Of a stretch of DNA of 64,000 bases, positions 1-13,054 are shown piece after piece (within the stretch, counting starts at the first letter, position 1; each line of letters begins with the position of its first letter). The notes under the pieces are model-generated. The model was not told where the DNA came from and did no database searches. It was given only the letters and a program-made list of their open reading frames with translations. The translations under genes and the position numbers were made by a program. Source of the DNA: Lutjanus erythropterus (lineage: Eukaryota > Chordata > Actinopteri > Lutjaniformes > Lutjanidae); NCBI GenBank assembly GCA_020091685.1, contig CM034610.1, positions 9,158,948-9,222,947 of the forward strand. Reading direction: 5' to 3'.

Positions 1-999
1 CCAACAAAGACCGCCTCGGAAATGTATGCATTATGTTTTTGAGCGTGGCCGCGTCCAAAAGCAACTCCCAGGGCCAACCGTCCGGCTTGCACATCCTCAT
101 CTCCCAAAGGTGACTTGAAAGTCCACAGAGGGAAAGGGGAGTGCACTGAAAGGCAAGAGGAGGAATAAGGCTTTTGGGGTTGTTTTTGGACAGGGAATTA
201 TTAATGTTTTTTGTTTTTCCAACGTTTTTTCTTCTTCTTGTCTGTCAGACCTTGGGCAGATTTTCAGCTGGGGTTTTAGATCTCTTTACCGACAGTGAGG
301 TCACACAGTAAATTTAAAGCTGAATGTCCACAGGATCCAGCTAGCTATTCTGAATTCTGAAAAGCATCTCCCAGTGGGCCAACACGATAAGGCTAGAAAT
401 GATTTGGAAAATATTGGCGTATCAAATATCAGAAAAAATCAGATATTGTGCATCCCTAATTGTTGGATTACCCCATGCCTGAATAGTGTATATGGAGTAG
501 CCCTCATCAGGAAATGTATATACACATCTTTTTTTTTCTTAATTTTGGCCCTTGTCCTTCCAAACTGTCTGTCTCTGAGTTTTTGCAGAACAACAACAAC
601 ATACTTGCCCAATGAGGCTTGGGGACTGTGCAGCATTAAGAAAACGACCTTTTGTCCCCTGCTGTGATCACTCATTTTAAATGTCAGTGATTTTATAATA
701 ATGATATAAATAATGATTTTATCAGCACTGCAGTGTGGCAGCTTGGAAACGACTGCCGGTAGTATTTATGAGCTGCAATTAAATGATCTATTTTACACTC
801 TTTACCCTGTCCAACAACAGAAACAGTGAATTCTACTTTATTAAAACACAGTATGGCTGATCACAGGGAGCAGGGGAGGACAGACTGGAGATTTACCAGG
901 CTGTGTCCGTCCTACTCTTCACTGTAATGTGTAGGCTTAAACTTATTTACAGAAAAACCTTGTTGTGCTGTATACAACTTGCTTTTAAGACTCATTCAG

Positions 1000-1420
1000 T
1001 AACAAATGAAATACTGCTGAACCTTCCTAAGTTCCTCCCCTTTTTTCTGTGTGTCCCAACAACAGTTGAACAAGCTTGGTACAGACCCTTGGTCATATTG
1101 CTCTTTTCCTGTTTCGTCTACTTGGATATCTGTGCTAAGCTTGTTTATGATGAAAGGAAAACCAAATTTTGAAGATAGAAGTTAAATAAATAGCTAACGC
1201 TTGATGTAGATTAGCTAGCTAGTTTGCAAGCCTTTTGCTCATATTACCTATCAGATGTAACTAGCTAGCTAATGACTGACGTAGATTTGCTTGCTAGGTA
1301 GCTGGTCTTTTGCTCTGTGGCAAAACATTAGCTACCTGCCTAGTAACTGATTGATGTAGATTAGCTAGCTATTAACATTAGCTAACTTATGATATGACCA
1401 TATATATAAGCAACATCTGG
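1000..1420 (+). repeat. Dispersed repeat, copy 1 of a direct pair (see 49670-50100)
   Basis: It shares with 49670-50100, in the same order, the segments caacaacagttgaacaagc / cactaacagctgagcaagc, gcttggtac, and a run rich in GCTAGCTA with gatgtagattagctagct. The copies are diverged with small indels. The class is unknown; no inverted ends or transposase were seen. Confidence 0.6.
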
Positions 1421-2582
1421 TAGCCATAATTTAGTCTTCTTTTCAACATAGATAAGCGTAGTACAGAGCATATCTATGTACAGGAAATAGGAAAGGAGAG
1501 TTGTACAATGTTCCAAAAGGGGTGGGACTTATCAAGGATCAATTTCCAATGCATTTGCAAGTGAATGTCACATTTCAGGGATGCAATATTAGACCCGGCA
1601 TGTAACAAAAACAAAAGAGCAGCAAGAAACGTGCTCCCATCACAGAGCTCATTGCTACTCCTACTACTACTATCAGGTAGAATGGCATCTGCAGCCACAG
1701 TGGAGCTGTAACACAATGCAGACAGATCCGATGGACATTTGCCACAGAAGTGTTAGAAGATAAACTGCAAAATATTGTAAAGATCTGTTTTGGCAAGCAA
1801 TGCAACTTAAGAAGATAACATTTATTCCATTTGGGTCTCAAACATAAAATACCTTCACTATAGATTAATGTAATTTCATGTAGTGCGGTTACTTCACAAA
1901 CTTAATGAGATCTAAATTTCCATGAAAAGATTGCCCTGATGGTCTGTTAAATGTACACAGAATTGGTGTCAAATGTGAGGATGGAGATGCAGAGGGCAGG
2001 CATTGTGACCTGTACGAGAGGAGTGCAGGTCGTGACCCCTCTTTGCCTTTGCACCCATCCTCTTGCCCTTTCAAACTGATGAGAGCTGAGAGAAGAGGCC
2101 ACCACTTCAGTGAAGGAGGGGAGAGAATATTTTCTTCGTTCTTTCTATTGCTACCTGACTCAAAAAAAATAGTTTCGATGCCAGCATTGACTGAAAGCAG
2201 GAGCGGCATAAACTCCATTCCTCATTAATTGTCAGCTCTCGTCTTTTCTCTGTGGAGGAGAAAAGAGCAGTGGAAGTGAGAGCAGGAGAGTTGGGGCGCT
2301 GAGTGTAATTTAGCTTTCTAAACTTTCACCTTGTATTCCTTCACTTCATTCCCTTCTCTCTCCTCCAGAGACTAGTTGAGTTTTAGCCAAAAGGTTTCTG
2401 TGTCTCTTTTTCCTTCCATTTCTTCTCCCTTATCCCCCCATCTCTCTCTTGGTCTTGCACTCTTTGCCCCATCCATAATATTAAGGGCAATGCTTACTTA
2501 CTTCCTCAATACTTTTTTAGGGAGAAAGTGAACCAATCTAGCGTACTCACTTGAGCTATTCCATACTATGTTGGCCCTGTAA

Positions 2583-3350
2583 GTAGAGTCTTAGAAATAA
2601 GGGTCTCAGACGGGTTCTTCCTGAAGGGCTAATGTTCTACCCAGTACAATTTGCTTCTGAAGAACCCTTTTAAAGAAAGGGTTTGTCAAGGGTTCTTTAT
2701 AAGACTAAGGGTTTCATTAAGAGCCCTTTTCATCCAAAGACAGATTTTGGAAGGAAGAGTGCCTTAAGGATTGTTGAAATCCTGAAGGAAGGACTCTTTT
2801 GTCTTGGGTTTGTCAACGGTTCTTTGTACCAAAATAAAAACAAAGTTATCAGTAGAACCCCCTGGATAGGTTCTAGACAAAACCCTTGGAATTTAAAAGG
2901 GTTCTCAGTGGATTTTAAATAAAATGGTTCATGGTAGATACTAGGTAAAACCTTTGGAATATAAAACAGTTCCCAGTAGATTCTAGATAATACCTTTGGA
3001 ATATAAAATGGTTTCTGGTAAATTCTAGATAAAACCCTTGGAATATGAAACGTTTTTCAGTAGAACCCCCAGGGTGATTTTTAGATAAAACCCTTCAAAT
3101 ATAAAATGGTTCATGGTTGATTTTAGATAAGCCCCTTGGAATATAAGAGGGTTCTCAGTAAAGCACCCTGTGTGGGCTCTAGATAAAACTCCTGGAATAT
3201 AAATAGGTAGAACCCACTGGGTTGGTTCTTGTTAGCACCCTTAGAAAGTAGACAGGTTCTGGATGGAACCTTTAGGGGCATTGGGTGAAACCTTTCAGAG
3301 ATGGTTGTAGGTATAATTCTTTATGTTGGGTTCTAGGTAGAGAAAATGTA
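2583..3350 (+). repeat. AGAACC-rich dispersed repeat, copy 1
   Basis: It starts near ggttcttcctgaagggct and holds many copies of ggttct and of cccttggaatataaaa, with a local period of roughly 60 bases from 2860 on (tagataaaacccttggaat recurs). It is the reverse complement of 39110-39590 over most of its left half. It is probably a non-autonomous DNA element with an internally expanded tandem part; the family name is not known to me. Confidence 0.7.
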
Positions 3351-5186
3351 TAAAACAACAGCATCTTTGGCAGCATATTTCAATGAATGGGAGAACATAC
3401 AGGAGGTAAAACAAAGGGACTCCTGTTATGTGTGTGTCTGTCTACTTTAGCTTGCCGTGCACCTGCAGACAGTAAGTAGAACAGAGTAAAAATAATGTTT
3501 GCTCATCCAAAGATGATGGAGGATCTCGTAAATAGGAATTCCCAGCGAATGAAGCTGTTGCATCCCACAAGGGCTATACCTAACTGCCCTGATTCAAAGA
3601 CCCAAGATGCTTTAAACCTGCTTCATCACTGTCTATTCGGTGGGCCATATGGCGAAACATCTAAAAGTATTGCCTCATATAAAAAAAGCAGCTGACAAGA
3701 TGACGAAGTGTTGCTGCTCCATGACCTGAGGTGCTGAAAAGCAAAGCAGGTGACTGAGTATGTCATCCTGTTTTAGTGCATTTATTTGAAAAGCCAAACC
3801 AAGCACACCAGAGGCCACATTATTTACACTTTCTGGCACGCACATCACCGTAGGAGTTCAGGAGCAGTCATACTCCGACACGGTCTGCCCTGTGGTTCAG
3901 CCGGTACCACCAGTATTCAGGATCATCTCCCCTGTTGTCAATATCAATAATTACCAGCAGGCGCAAAATTAGCTTTCAGCAAAGATGACCCTGAGCACAA
4001 ATATAGAATAATTAACCTGAAGGCGCTCAGCAGAGTGCAGACCTCTGCCAAAGCTCAACAACTCTCCAACTTGCAATGTTGAAGCCATCCATTATTTACC
4101 TTAACAGCAGAGATAACCAGGTATTTATTTAAAACAGGCTTACATTAGAGACAAGCTTTTATTTTGTAAGGGCACCTATTATGATTTCCCTTATTTCCTT
4201 ATTGTATCATTATTGGAGCGCTGCAAAAAGTTGAGGCCAGCTCAGTTTTGATTTTAATAGCACTTCCTATAATGACAGAGCTGAGCTTCAAGTGTAAAAT
4301 CAGTTCCCCTTTAATAGTAACAGTGGCCTTATTATTAATTCCAACTTCAGCTTTGCTGTTATTTGTTTCAGCTTTTAATCTCAAGAAACTTCACACTTCC
4401 TGCTCAAATATTTCACATTAAAAGCCTGTAGAGTGTTATTTTTAGGAAGGTTTGAAGGAATTCAAGCCTATGAATTAAAATAAAGGCGCACTATGGAGAT
4501 GTACATTACCTTATTGTTTGAAAATATTCTGGGCTCTCCCTTGATAGTAAGTACATACCTGGAAGGTTTTATCCCAAGAGATGAATTTCAATCCCTAAAG
4601 ATGCATATATATATAGTATGTTTAACATTAAGGGATGGATGGGCAGTCCGTTAACGCACTCTGCTTACTCAGCTCTCCTGTCTCATTCCCTGATCTATGT
4701 GTGGAGATTCTCCAATTCGATAGGGAAACCACAAGGCGCACATCATGAAGTGCACACACACATGCACACTCGTGGGAATGGTTCCAGCCCAGCACAGCTG
4801 CAACCGCAGCAGCGCACCTGGGCTAATTGGGCAGAGAGGGAGCACTCCCAACACCCAAAGGACTTTTGCCTTTTGAGTGTGTGTCACGTGTGTGTGCGTC
4901 ATTCGCCATCCCGTGTGACCTAGAGCCTCTCCTTCACTGATGGAGAGATAAGGTAATAGATGGAGCGTGCCTCCTCTCTCTTCCTCATCCTAAATCCCAG
5001 CCCATCCATCCATCCTCTGCGGGTGGAAGGAAAGAGGTGGGGAACAAAGTGATGGATGAGTATGGGAAACCTTTCTCCCACGTTATGTCCTTTTCCTGAG
5101 AAGAGGGAAGTGAAAGGAATAGGGGACGGTAAGTTGGTCAGAGAGACAGAGGGAGAGATGGCCAAATCTCCAGACTGAGATATCCA

Positions 5187-5300
5187 GAGGTGGCAAGTAA
5201 AGTACAAATTAAAACCAAGTACAAATACTGTACTTTACATAAGTATTTATTTTTCAGACAACTTTTTACTTTTACTCTCGACCTTCCCAACATCAAGACT
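5187..5300 (+). repeat. AAGTACTTTTACTTT-type repeat fragment
   Basis: Contains caagtaaagtacaaatt and aactttttacttttactc, which resemble a dispersed fish repeat built from aagta/acttt steps. A related fragment is at 5895-6080. Confidence 0.4.
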
Positions 5301-5549
5301 GAACTCATAGAAGAGACGATTCCTTGTGTATCCATCAGTAATATCATGCACAGCAGAGGAGACCAAGAGACAAAAATGATGTAAGATGTAACAAGAAGAA
5401 ATCAACAGACCAAAACAACTTAAAAAGCCTAACAAGATGAAAGTGATATAACAAAATGAAAACAATGTAATGCAAGAAGACGAAAGCTACGTAACACAAC
5501 TAAAATGACCTAATAAGATGTATGAAGATGAAAACGGTGTGAAAGACAT

Positions 5550-5585
5550 AGTTTAGTTTAGTTTAGTTTAGTTTAATTTAGTTTA
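5550..5585 (+). repeat. (AGTTT)n microsatellite
   Basis: About seven copies of AGTTT with one A/G change. Confidence 0.95.
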
Positions 5586-5894
5586 TCTGATTTATAAAAG
5601 GACAGCATGCAATGACACTGATCATTTATACGAAATGAAAACATGGTTGTACCAGATTTAGCGAGATGCTAATTTCCATCTGTAGTCCTACACATAACAA
5701 GTACATGCAATTAATATAATTCAAGGTACAATGCAGACTACAGTAAATCCAGGTGGCTACCATAATAAATCAATAGGGACACACTGCACAGTACAAAATA
5801 CAATATGAAATACACAATATCTCTCTTAAAAAGTGACCAGTGTCAAGACGAAACGGACAGTAGACTTTACCGTGGATAAAAGGTGAGGTTCAGT

Positions 5895-6080
5895 TAGTTG
5901 TACACAAAAACACTTAGTAGGAGTATCCTTCAGGGGGCTACTTTTACTTTTATACTTTCAGTACTTGTCAGAGCCTGCACTGACCCAGTTAAATTCGTAC
6001 TTCTGCTTTTACCAAAATATTTTTTGACACAAGTAGGTGTACTTCTACTTGAGAAACGGATATGTGTACTTTTGCTGCCT
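5895..6080 (+). repeat. AAGTACTTTTACTTT-type repeat fragment
   Basis: Contains ctacttttacttttatactt, tttcagtacttgtcagagcc and gtaggtgtacttctacttga. It may be the other part of the element begun at 5187, interrupted by 600 bases. Confidence 0.45.
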
Positions 6081-6506
6081 CTGGAATTATCCCAACAACT
6101 GCCTCAGTGCTGCTTATCTCCCATCACTCTCACTCAGAGAGCTTATTTAAATAATTGTTGATCAGAGGAGAGGAGATTTGATTAGATTAGTCATGACTGC
6201 AGACCACAGGAGGGCTTGGCTGGAGTCTCTCTTTCTCTCCGTCCAGCATCTGATCCGCCTTCCTCTTTTCTAATCTCTTCACATCTCTCTTCACGAATCT
6301 GTAATACCACTTTGAGTGAATTTAAGTGTGCAGGAGTGTTTGACTAAACATTCTTTTTAAAGCAGCTTTGGTGGTTCCAGTCCTCAACACAGCAGGTCTA
6401 CTGTACAGTGTCCCAGCATATTACGTCCTATCTCACTTTTTGAACGCCACCCCCCCCTCCTCCTCCTCCTTACCCCACCCCCCTCACCACTCCCCACTTC
6501 CAACAG

Positions 6507-6658
6507 AAGCTCAGAGTAAGCCCTACTACTCCGATTATTCTCCCACCCGCCTCCTCATCCACAAGATGTGCACCAGCCACTACCTGGACCTGTTCATCAC
6601 CGTCGTCATAGGGCTCAACGTCATCGCCATGTCCATGGAGCACTACCAGCAGCCCGAG
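6507..6658 (+). CDS. cacna1g: cacna1g exon: end of III-IV linker and segment IVS1
   Basis: The acceptor is the CAG at 6504-6506, after a very C-rich tract from about 6444. The donor is GAG|gtcaga at 6659. The first two bases complete a Glu codon begun in the exon upstream, which is outside the window. The encoded peptide starts (E)[16 protein letters not shown], the linker-to-repeat IV junction of Cav3 channels. It continues into IVS1, [20 protein letters not shown], and ends [10 protein letters not shown]. The exon ends in phase 0. The open frame extends upstream to 6368 and downstream to 6706, but those parts do not resemble channel sequence and lie outside the splice signals. Confidence 0.95.
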
Positions 6659-9056
6659 GTCAGATGCCATAGGTGTGGGGTGGGGTCATGGGATTCTTTC
6701 CTTTAAATGTTCATACCTGAGCTTGAATGATCATTTCAAAAGATTGCCAGTGTTCGTGTTATTGGTCAGTCAATAGTCATGTTTCCATCAACATATTTTT
6801 AATGCGCATTTTGAAGCATCACAGTAGAAAATGTTTATGGAGATGGCAAAAAACTGAAAAAACATCCTAATTTTCCCCCCAGCAGGGGGAATTTGCTGGA
6901 GATGTAACCACATATGTCGCTTTTAGAGGAAGGGAAGAAAGTTGAGAAAGTTACTGGAGGACAGAGCAAAAGGGGGTGGCACTTAGGAAAGATCAATTAG
7001 ATGGAAACAATATTACAATCATATATCTGACATTTGGTGTGATGTTTGTTTGCATACTGTGTCAGACCTACACTAACCCAAAAAGACATAACTGACTCTG
7101 TCCTACAGTCTGGTTGTGTCAAAGACATTTTCACTCCACCACAAATACAATTCAGGAGAAAATACTAAATTCTGGCAAATATTTTAGAACTGTTTCGGCA
7201 TGAAAAAGTTTAAGATACAAGGGCAAAGCATCAGTTTATTCTGGAAAATATTAAGATGTACTGTACATTTGCCTTTAAAATTGAATGTCATTGGAATATT
7301 AGTTTTAATCTTCCTGAAACACCAGGTCTATGACTTCATGAGGCTTCTGATAGGCAGGTATACAAGCTAATAAAATATCAAGAATAATAAAAAATAACCT
7401 TTCAAAACTACCTTACTAGGTCTTTAAACAAGCATGGGAAAGGGATCTTCTCGATAGAAAAGGAAATAGAAGTAAGAATTGTAAAAGCCTGGTATAAAAG
7501 GCAATGATGGACTATAAAAGGGAGGTCAAAACAATGAATATGAGATTAATGCACAATCAATAAAAGACAGGAAGACATTTTAAAAGGGTTTAGGAAGGCT
7601 TTAAACTCCATAAATTTAAGGTAACATAGGGTACTGCAAATTTCACCCATCTGGTAAACCCAATACAAATCCATAACCAAGGTCTGGTTTGGATACTGAG
7701 GATTTATAGCCCATATGTTAATCACCACCAGGCAAGGGTTCCAGCTGGGATTTGTCTTCCACTCATTTTAGAAATATTTCTGTTGCTTTAGCATATTGTT
7801 GGCCACCTGCCTGATCAGAACCCAGAGGTGGAGGTAGAACAAAATATGTTTGAGGGCGGTGGAGGGACAGACTGTATTTAGCAAGATTCCACAAGAGTAT
7901 AAAAGACAAAGAGATGCAGCAGAATAAAAACTGAGATGAATAAAATGTTATTGGACAGATAAGGAGGTAACGCACTGTAGATAGAAATGGGGTAGAGTGG
8001 GTGTTAGTGATGTATCACGAACTGGAACTAGCTGCGATGAAGTGCCACCAGTGAGGATTTAGTGAAATCCCTGTTGACTACTAGCTCTCTCCCTGTCTGG
8101 CTGCTAAAGGTCAGTTTTTACATGCAGATGCGCACTGTGACTTCTCCCACAGGCAAAAATGGACACTTTGATTCTAATGGCCTTTTGCTAGAGAATGAGG
8201 GAGGGAGGAGCGGAGGGGCCATGCGAGTGATCTATTAATGGAATGGCTAATTCTGGAGAAGAGGACAGAGTTTACAATAAGGACCTTTTGGTATTTCATG
8301 CAAAGGCTGTAAAAGGAAAATTGTATATTTACACAGCAAAAATATAAACCAAAGCAAGTCATTAAAGGAGTTAGAGCAATTAGATTAGAGCTCAAATTCA
8401 TGCAGAATGTTTACTGAACAGGTTAGTGTCTGAGTCACAGAAATCATTAATAATCTTTTAGATGGAAAAGATGTTTATAATGTTTAAGTGAGCAACATTT
8501 TAATGGAGTCTGGCAGGCAGCAGAGTAGCAGCAGAGGAGTAGTGGGCTTTTGTTTTCGGGATAACGGGGTTAGCTCTACATTGACAGACAAGGAACAGCT
8601 GATCAGCTTGCAGCATAGGACTCGCCGTCACTTGTCATTGTCAAAGTGTAATGTTGAACTTGCCTTGCACTCCTGCAACATTCCTGCAGCCTGCCTGAGA
8701 TTCCCTGAGTCTGGGGAGGAGGGGCCAAGGGGGAACAACTCGCCTCAACCATAGATCGTATATTAAATGAATTTCAACCTATTTAATATACAGTCTATGG
8801 CTCAAGCTAAAGGACTGCAGTACTCAGTTTTGGATGCACAGTTCTTACATACTTCTCCTTTAGGTGTAGTGATAAAAAATCAGCAAAAGAGTGAGGTCTT
8901 TTCATTGGTTTTTAGTGCAGTTCCAGTGCATTTCATTAAGGCCACAGCTTACACTGCTAAGATAACAGAAAATGTAATTCAAGGTTTACTGCCTTGTTAA
9001 GATGGGTACTTGCGTGGTTTATTAATCTTTAACATCTCTCTCCCTCACATCCTCAG
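6659..9056 (+). other. cacna1g intron between IVS1 and IVS2 exons
   Basis: GT..AG, 2398 bp, AT-rich. No coding or clear repeat content was recognised. A degraded dispersed-repeat look (catgtttccatcaacat) starts at about 6779. Confidence 0.85.
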
Positions 9057-9166
9057 GAGCTGACCGAGGCTTTGAAGATCTGCAACTACATCTTCACCCT
9101 CATCTTTGTTCTGGAGTCCGTCTTCAAGCTGGTGGCCTTTGGCTTCCGGCGCTTCTTCAAGGACAA
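9057..9166 (+). CDS. cacna1g: cacna1g exon: segment IVS2
   Basis: The acceptor is cctcag|GAG and the donor is AA|gtcagt at 9167. Phase is 0 in and 2 out. It encodes [20 protein letters not shown] followed by [17 protein letters not shown]. This is the second transmembrane helix of repeat IV and the basic S2-S3 linker, and matches the position of [12 protein letters not shown] in human Cav3.1. The last Lys codon is completed by the first base of the next exon. Confidence 0.95.
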
Positions 9167-12100
9167 GTCAGTATTCAAATAAACTGCCGTGCTCCCCACA
9201 GTAATGACCTTTCCCACAAATCTTGGACACAGATCAGACAGAAACCCTGCATAAACATTTACCTCCCAGTTTAGGCTTTTGACATTTTACTGGATGCAAT
9301 ATTATAATAGATTGGTGGTTAAAGGTACCGTTCTTTAACCTCTGAGTCATGTGGAAAATCTGAGGCAGCATTCAGAGACTTAAATGTGCTTTTTCTAAGG
9401 TGCTCCGGTGGATGGTTCTCAGTGAGGCCTGTATGAATACAAACGGCCTCGTTAAACACCCATAAAACACGCTGCCTTAGATGATTTCATAGCTTTGAAA
9501 TCCCTGGCGTCCCGCTGAAAACCACACAATAATGCACAAACACAATCTCAACCGCCCAAATATATGCTAGCACACATCACCTGAATACACACATAACACA
9601 CATGCACGCACACGCACACACACCTCATTGGAGGCATCATGTTGTTTGACCAGAGCTGACCACCAAGGGCTCCACGATGTCCATTCTCTTTGCCAGAGTA
9701 GACCATTACCCTTATTGGATTTGGCAGCGGTACGCTTTAATATTTACTCAGTTCACACACACACACACACATGCACAGGTACACACAAACAGGTAAGAAC
9801 AACACTGAAACATGTGACAGTCTAGATGAATTTTAATGGAAAAGCTTGAATGTTTTGAAGTCTGGTTGTATGAGGTACTTGTCCATAGTGAGCAGGAGAG
9901 CATCTTTTAGCAACCTAAAAAAAATCAGATTAATTGTGTGCTATATTTAGAATATTTTCATCGATTTACCTTGCTAGGAGAGGCAAAATATTCCTCCAAC
10001 TCCATGGCAAAATCTGTAATTTTTCATCTGTAGTATGGATAATTAAATTTGAATGAATAGTATGGATATAGCTCATTCAGCGTCACTTTAAATAGTTTGA
10101 ACTATTCCTTTAAGTTGATTTTCTTGTTTTGATTCCTGTTCTTTGAGTGCTAAATGAGGATATGGGGGATAAACTACAGAATGGACACTCAAACTCAGAG
10201 GGAAACCTACTCGTGGAAAAGAAACAAAGGAAATTGACAAAACCGATTAGTATGACCACCCACCACTGTCTTTACTCACTTTTTACACGCTCCTTCTGTT
10301 CCAAACACTTTGTTCACTGCACATTTATTGCACAGGGCCTGGAAAATTAAATTTGGTCCCAACACTTTGATCTTAAGTCAAGTCACAGTATCTGGGAAGG
10401 AAAGTAGCCTGCTGATTCCCCATCTGAGTGTACTACATTTATCTTTATGATATACTAAAATGAAATTATAGCATTGCTGCTTTTTTTTTTTAATCAGCCT
10501 CATAACACTGAAATAGACTGCACGCTTCCATGCATCCAGAAAATTAAGTTTATGTGATTAGTTAATTGTGTATGACTAGAGTTTTGGCTTTATTCTGCAC
10601 TCTCTGCACGATCACAGTGATACTGAACACAAAATCTGTCTTTTGAGTGTCAAATACTCACCCCTGTAGGCTTGGTTGTAAAAAATGAGTGAAGGTTAAT
10701 ACACTGTGAATGAGCAAGCATGTGCATTAACAAACCCAATCAAATTTGATCAACAGGGATGTGGAGAAATCTGATTAATGAAACACAGGACTTCATCTTT
10801 ATCTTCCTGATAAAGTCTATATGTCAGCCTGTTCTGACTCCCAGTGCATCAAATATGGCAGCTTGGTCAGTGGCCCTATGCTTCATGCTATGACACCTAT
10901 AGGGAACCCCTGTGGCGTCATTTCTGAAGGTGCCCCTCTAGCATTATGTTTTATTGTGCCGTTGAATTCGGGTGATCTGGCATACGAGCAAGAAAGTGAA
11001 TATGAAGGAGGTGGGGTGATGGATTTGGACAGACTGAACTTTCACCCAGGAGACTGGGTTACATAACATACATCAGCTGGGAAACATTTAAAACTTTCCT
11101 GAATGTTAACTCACAGAAGTTATCTTATGTATATTAAATTATAACCCAAACAATTATCTTTTTGTAAACCTTACTAAATATTTTTGTTGTTGAGACCAGT
11201 GGTTCTCAACCTAGGGGTTGGGACCCCCAAGGGGGTCTCGGGATAATTTCTGGGAGTCGCCATACGGTTGTGGAGAAAAAACTTGAGAGCTGAGAAGCAG
11301 GTCATAGTGACATCAGCTCCTTAAAGAAATTCAACATGGAGGACAAGCACTCAAAATATGCAAAATACAGCTGGTTTTAAGAAATGTAACAGTCACATCA
11401 CTAATGGTTAAAACTATAAATCAGCACAAAATTGGCAATTACCATATTATAACATAAATCAGCAGTTTCAAATTTGGACAATATTTGTTTGCTTTCTGAA
11501 AGTCTGATGGAAAGATTGAGAACACTTGTACAACTTTACCAAAAGATGACACCAGAGCTAGTAGATGATTAGCTTAGCATAGCATTAACACTGGCTCTTT
11601 TTGCCAGAAGCAAAATCTACCAAAACTATAGCACCTCTAAGCCACTAATTATATTATTATATAATTCTATCACATTATATCATGAGATTGCCAAGCAATG
11701 AGTGCAAAATCTAGGAACTCACTGCACCTGGTGAAGAAACAGAAAACCCCAACTTTTGTTGTTTCATTTTATTTAGATGTAAATTGTTAATTAATCATTA
11801 GAGGTGTTTGTATCTAGATTTTGTTGCCTTTAAGAAGAGCCAGGCTAGCTGTTTCTCCCTGTTTCTAGCCTTTATGCTAAGCTTAGCTAACCTTCTCTGG
11901 CGGTGGCATCATTCTTCCTATCTAACTCTTGACAAAGGTAAATCAAAGGCAATGAGCTTCTTGCCAGCAAACGCAATAAACTGATTTGGCTCTTGTTTCT
12001 CAACAGTTTGTGTTTCTAAGTGCTCTTAAGACCAAGTGAAGACACATTATTATTCAAAATGATTTGTCAAGTCTAACGTCATCGGATTTGTGACTGTTTT

Positions 12101-12288
12101 TGTACTCAAGCCCAGGTCGTTTGACTTGAGTTCACATCTCTGTACTCTGTACTAATCACTGATGAAATTTATGATTTTGACAACATTTTTAGATCAGATT
12201 TTGCAGCCAGTTGCATTGCAAGTTTAAGTGACAAGAAGTTCTGTAGGAACTGTGTTCAAGAATGATGAATGTGTGTCTCTGTGTGTAG
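9167..12288 (+). other. cacna1g intron between IVS2 and IVS3-S4 exons
   Basis: GT..AG, 3122 bp. It holds CA-rich patches (9590-9622, 9757-9790) and a hAT-like non-autonomous element at 11197-11526. No coding sequence was seen. Confidence 0.85.
11197..11526 (+). mobile_element. hAT-like non-autonomous element remnant
   Basis: It begins CAGTGGTTCTCAACCTAGGG, a start typical of hAT ends in vertebrates, and ends near gattgagaacactt, an imperfect inverted copy. The inside (taagaaatgtaacagtc, ggttaaaactataaatcagc) also occurs in 24417-24842. No transposase was seen. Confidence 0.6.
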
Positions 12289-12419
12289 GTGGAACCAGCT
12301 GGATCTGGTCATCGTGCTGCTGTCCATCATGGGCATCACTCTAGAGAAGATTGAGGAGGCTTCTCTGCCTATCAACCCCACCATCATCCGCATTATGAGA
12401 GTGCTGAGGATTGCACGAG
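12289..12419 (+). CDS. cacna1g: cacna1g exon: IVS3 and most of the IVS4 voltage sensor
   Basis: The acceptor is gtgtag|GTGG and the donor is G|gtatga at 12420. It encodes [20 protein letters not shown] (IVS3), a short extracellular link [11 protein letters not shown], and the start of IVS4, [12 protein letters not shown]. The arginines every third residue are the gating charges. Phase is 2 in and 1 out, so the next codon (Val) is split across the intron. The intron falls inside the sensor helix. Confidence 0.95.
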
Positions 12420-12439
12420 GTATGAACTCCCTGCCCCTC

Positions 12440-12485
12440 GCCCTGCCCATTCACCCATCCATCCATCCACCCACCCATCCCCTCC
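12440..12485 (+). repeat. CATC/CACC simple repeat
   Basis: A degenerate run of catc and cacc steps just inside the intron donor. Confidence 0.75.
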
Positions 12486-13054
12486 CCGGCGCACTCCCTC
12501 ACAGACACGTACACACTCTGCTCTCTTTCACGGTGCTGCACTTTTAAGATGCCTTGTAAAACAGCCACGTCCCTGGGACTCCCCTCTTTGTCATTTTTGC
12601 ATGGCGGGTCTCAGTGGGGTTCGGGCAGGGTGTGAGTCGACCAGATGGCACCAAGAAACACAGTCAGCTGACAAACACAGCACTGAGAGCGAGAAAAATA
12701 TAGAGACAAAGACTGAGAGAGGTGAGGAAAGATAGCTGAGGGTGGAGGAGAGCCAAGACATATTATGACAGTAAGTGAATTAAGCTGCTAGGGACCGAGT
12801 CTAGGTATGGAGGGAATAAATGAGAGGAGGGAGGGAGGAGAGGAGGAGGCAAGGATGATGAATAACTTCTGACCTGAAAATAGATTAGAAGAAGATGGAA
12901 AGAAGTTGGAATGAGAAGCAATTGATGTTAGAGTGAAACTAGAATTGCCACAAAACGGTTGGATGCCTCTGCCAACCAGTCAAGTTTCAGCTGACATTCA
13001 TGTCTATACACTACATCTGCATGTATTATAGACATGGATGTAAACTGGTCACAG

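Larger units (their letters stand above)
1..6506 (+). other. Intron in the III-IV linker of cacna1g (partial)
   Basis: No exon is seen here. I looked for the linker exons that precede [12 protein letters not shown] in Cav3.1, including the small optional ones mammals use, and found no match in any frame. The intron is therefore longer than 6.5 kb or those exons are too diverged to see. It holds a repeat at about 1000-1420, the AGAACC repeat at 2583-3350, an AGTTT microsatellite at 5550-5585 and an ACTTTTACTT-rich repeat at 5187-6080. The stretch 3700-4480 has no visible repeat and could hold conserved noncoding sequence. The last 60 bases are a C-rich acceptor tract. Confidence 0.7.

Noticed and set aside
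1-119. Possible exon at the window start ending before gtgact
   Set aside because: None of the three frames resembles the Cav3 III-IV linker, and no acceptor is visible within the window.
6659-6706. Extension of the IVS1 exon past its donor
   Set aside because: Adds [15 protein letters not shown], which is unlike any Cav3 sequence, while splicing at 6658 joins perfectly to [11 protein letters not shown].
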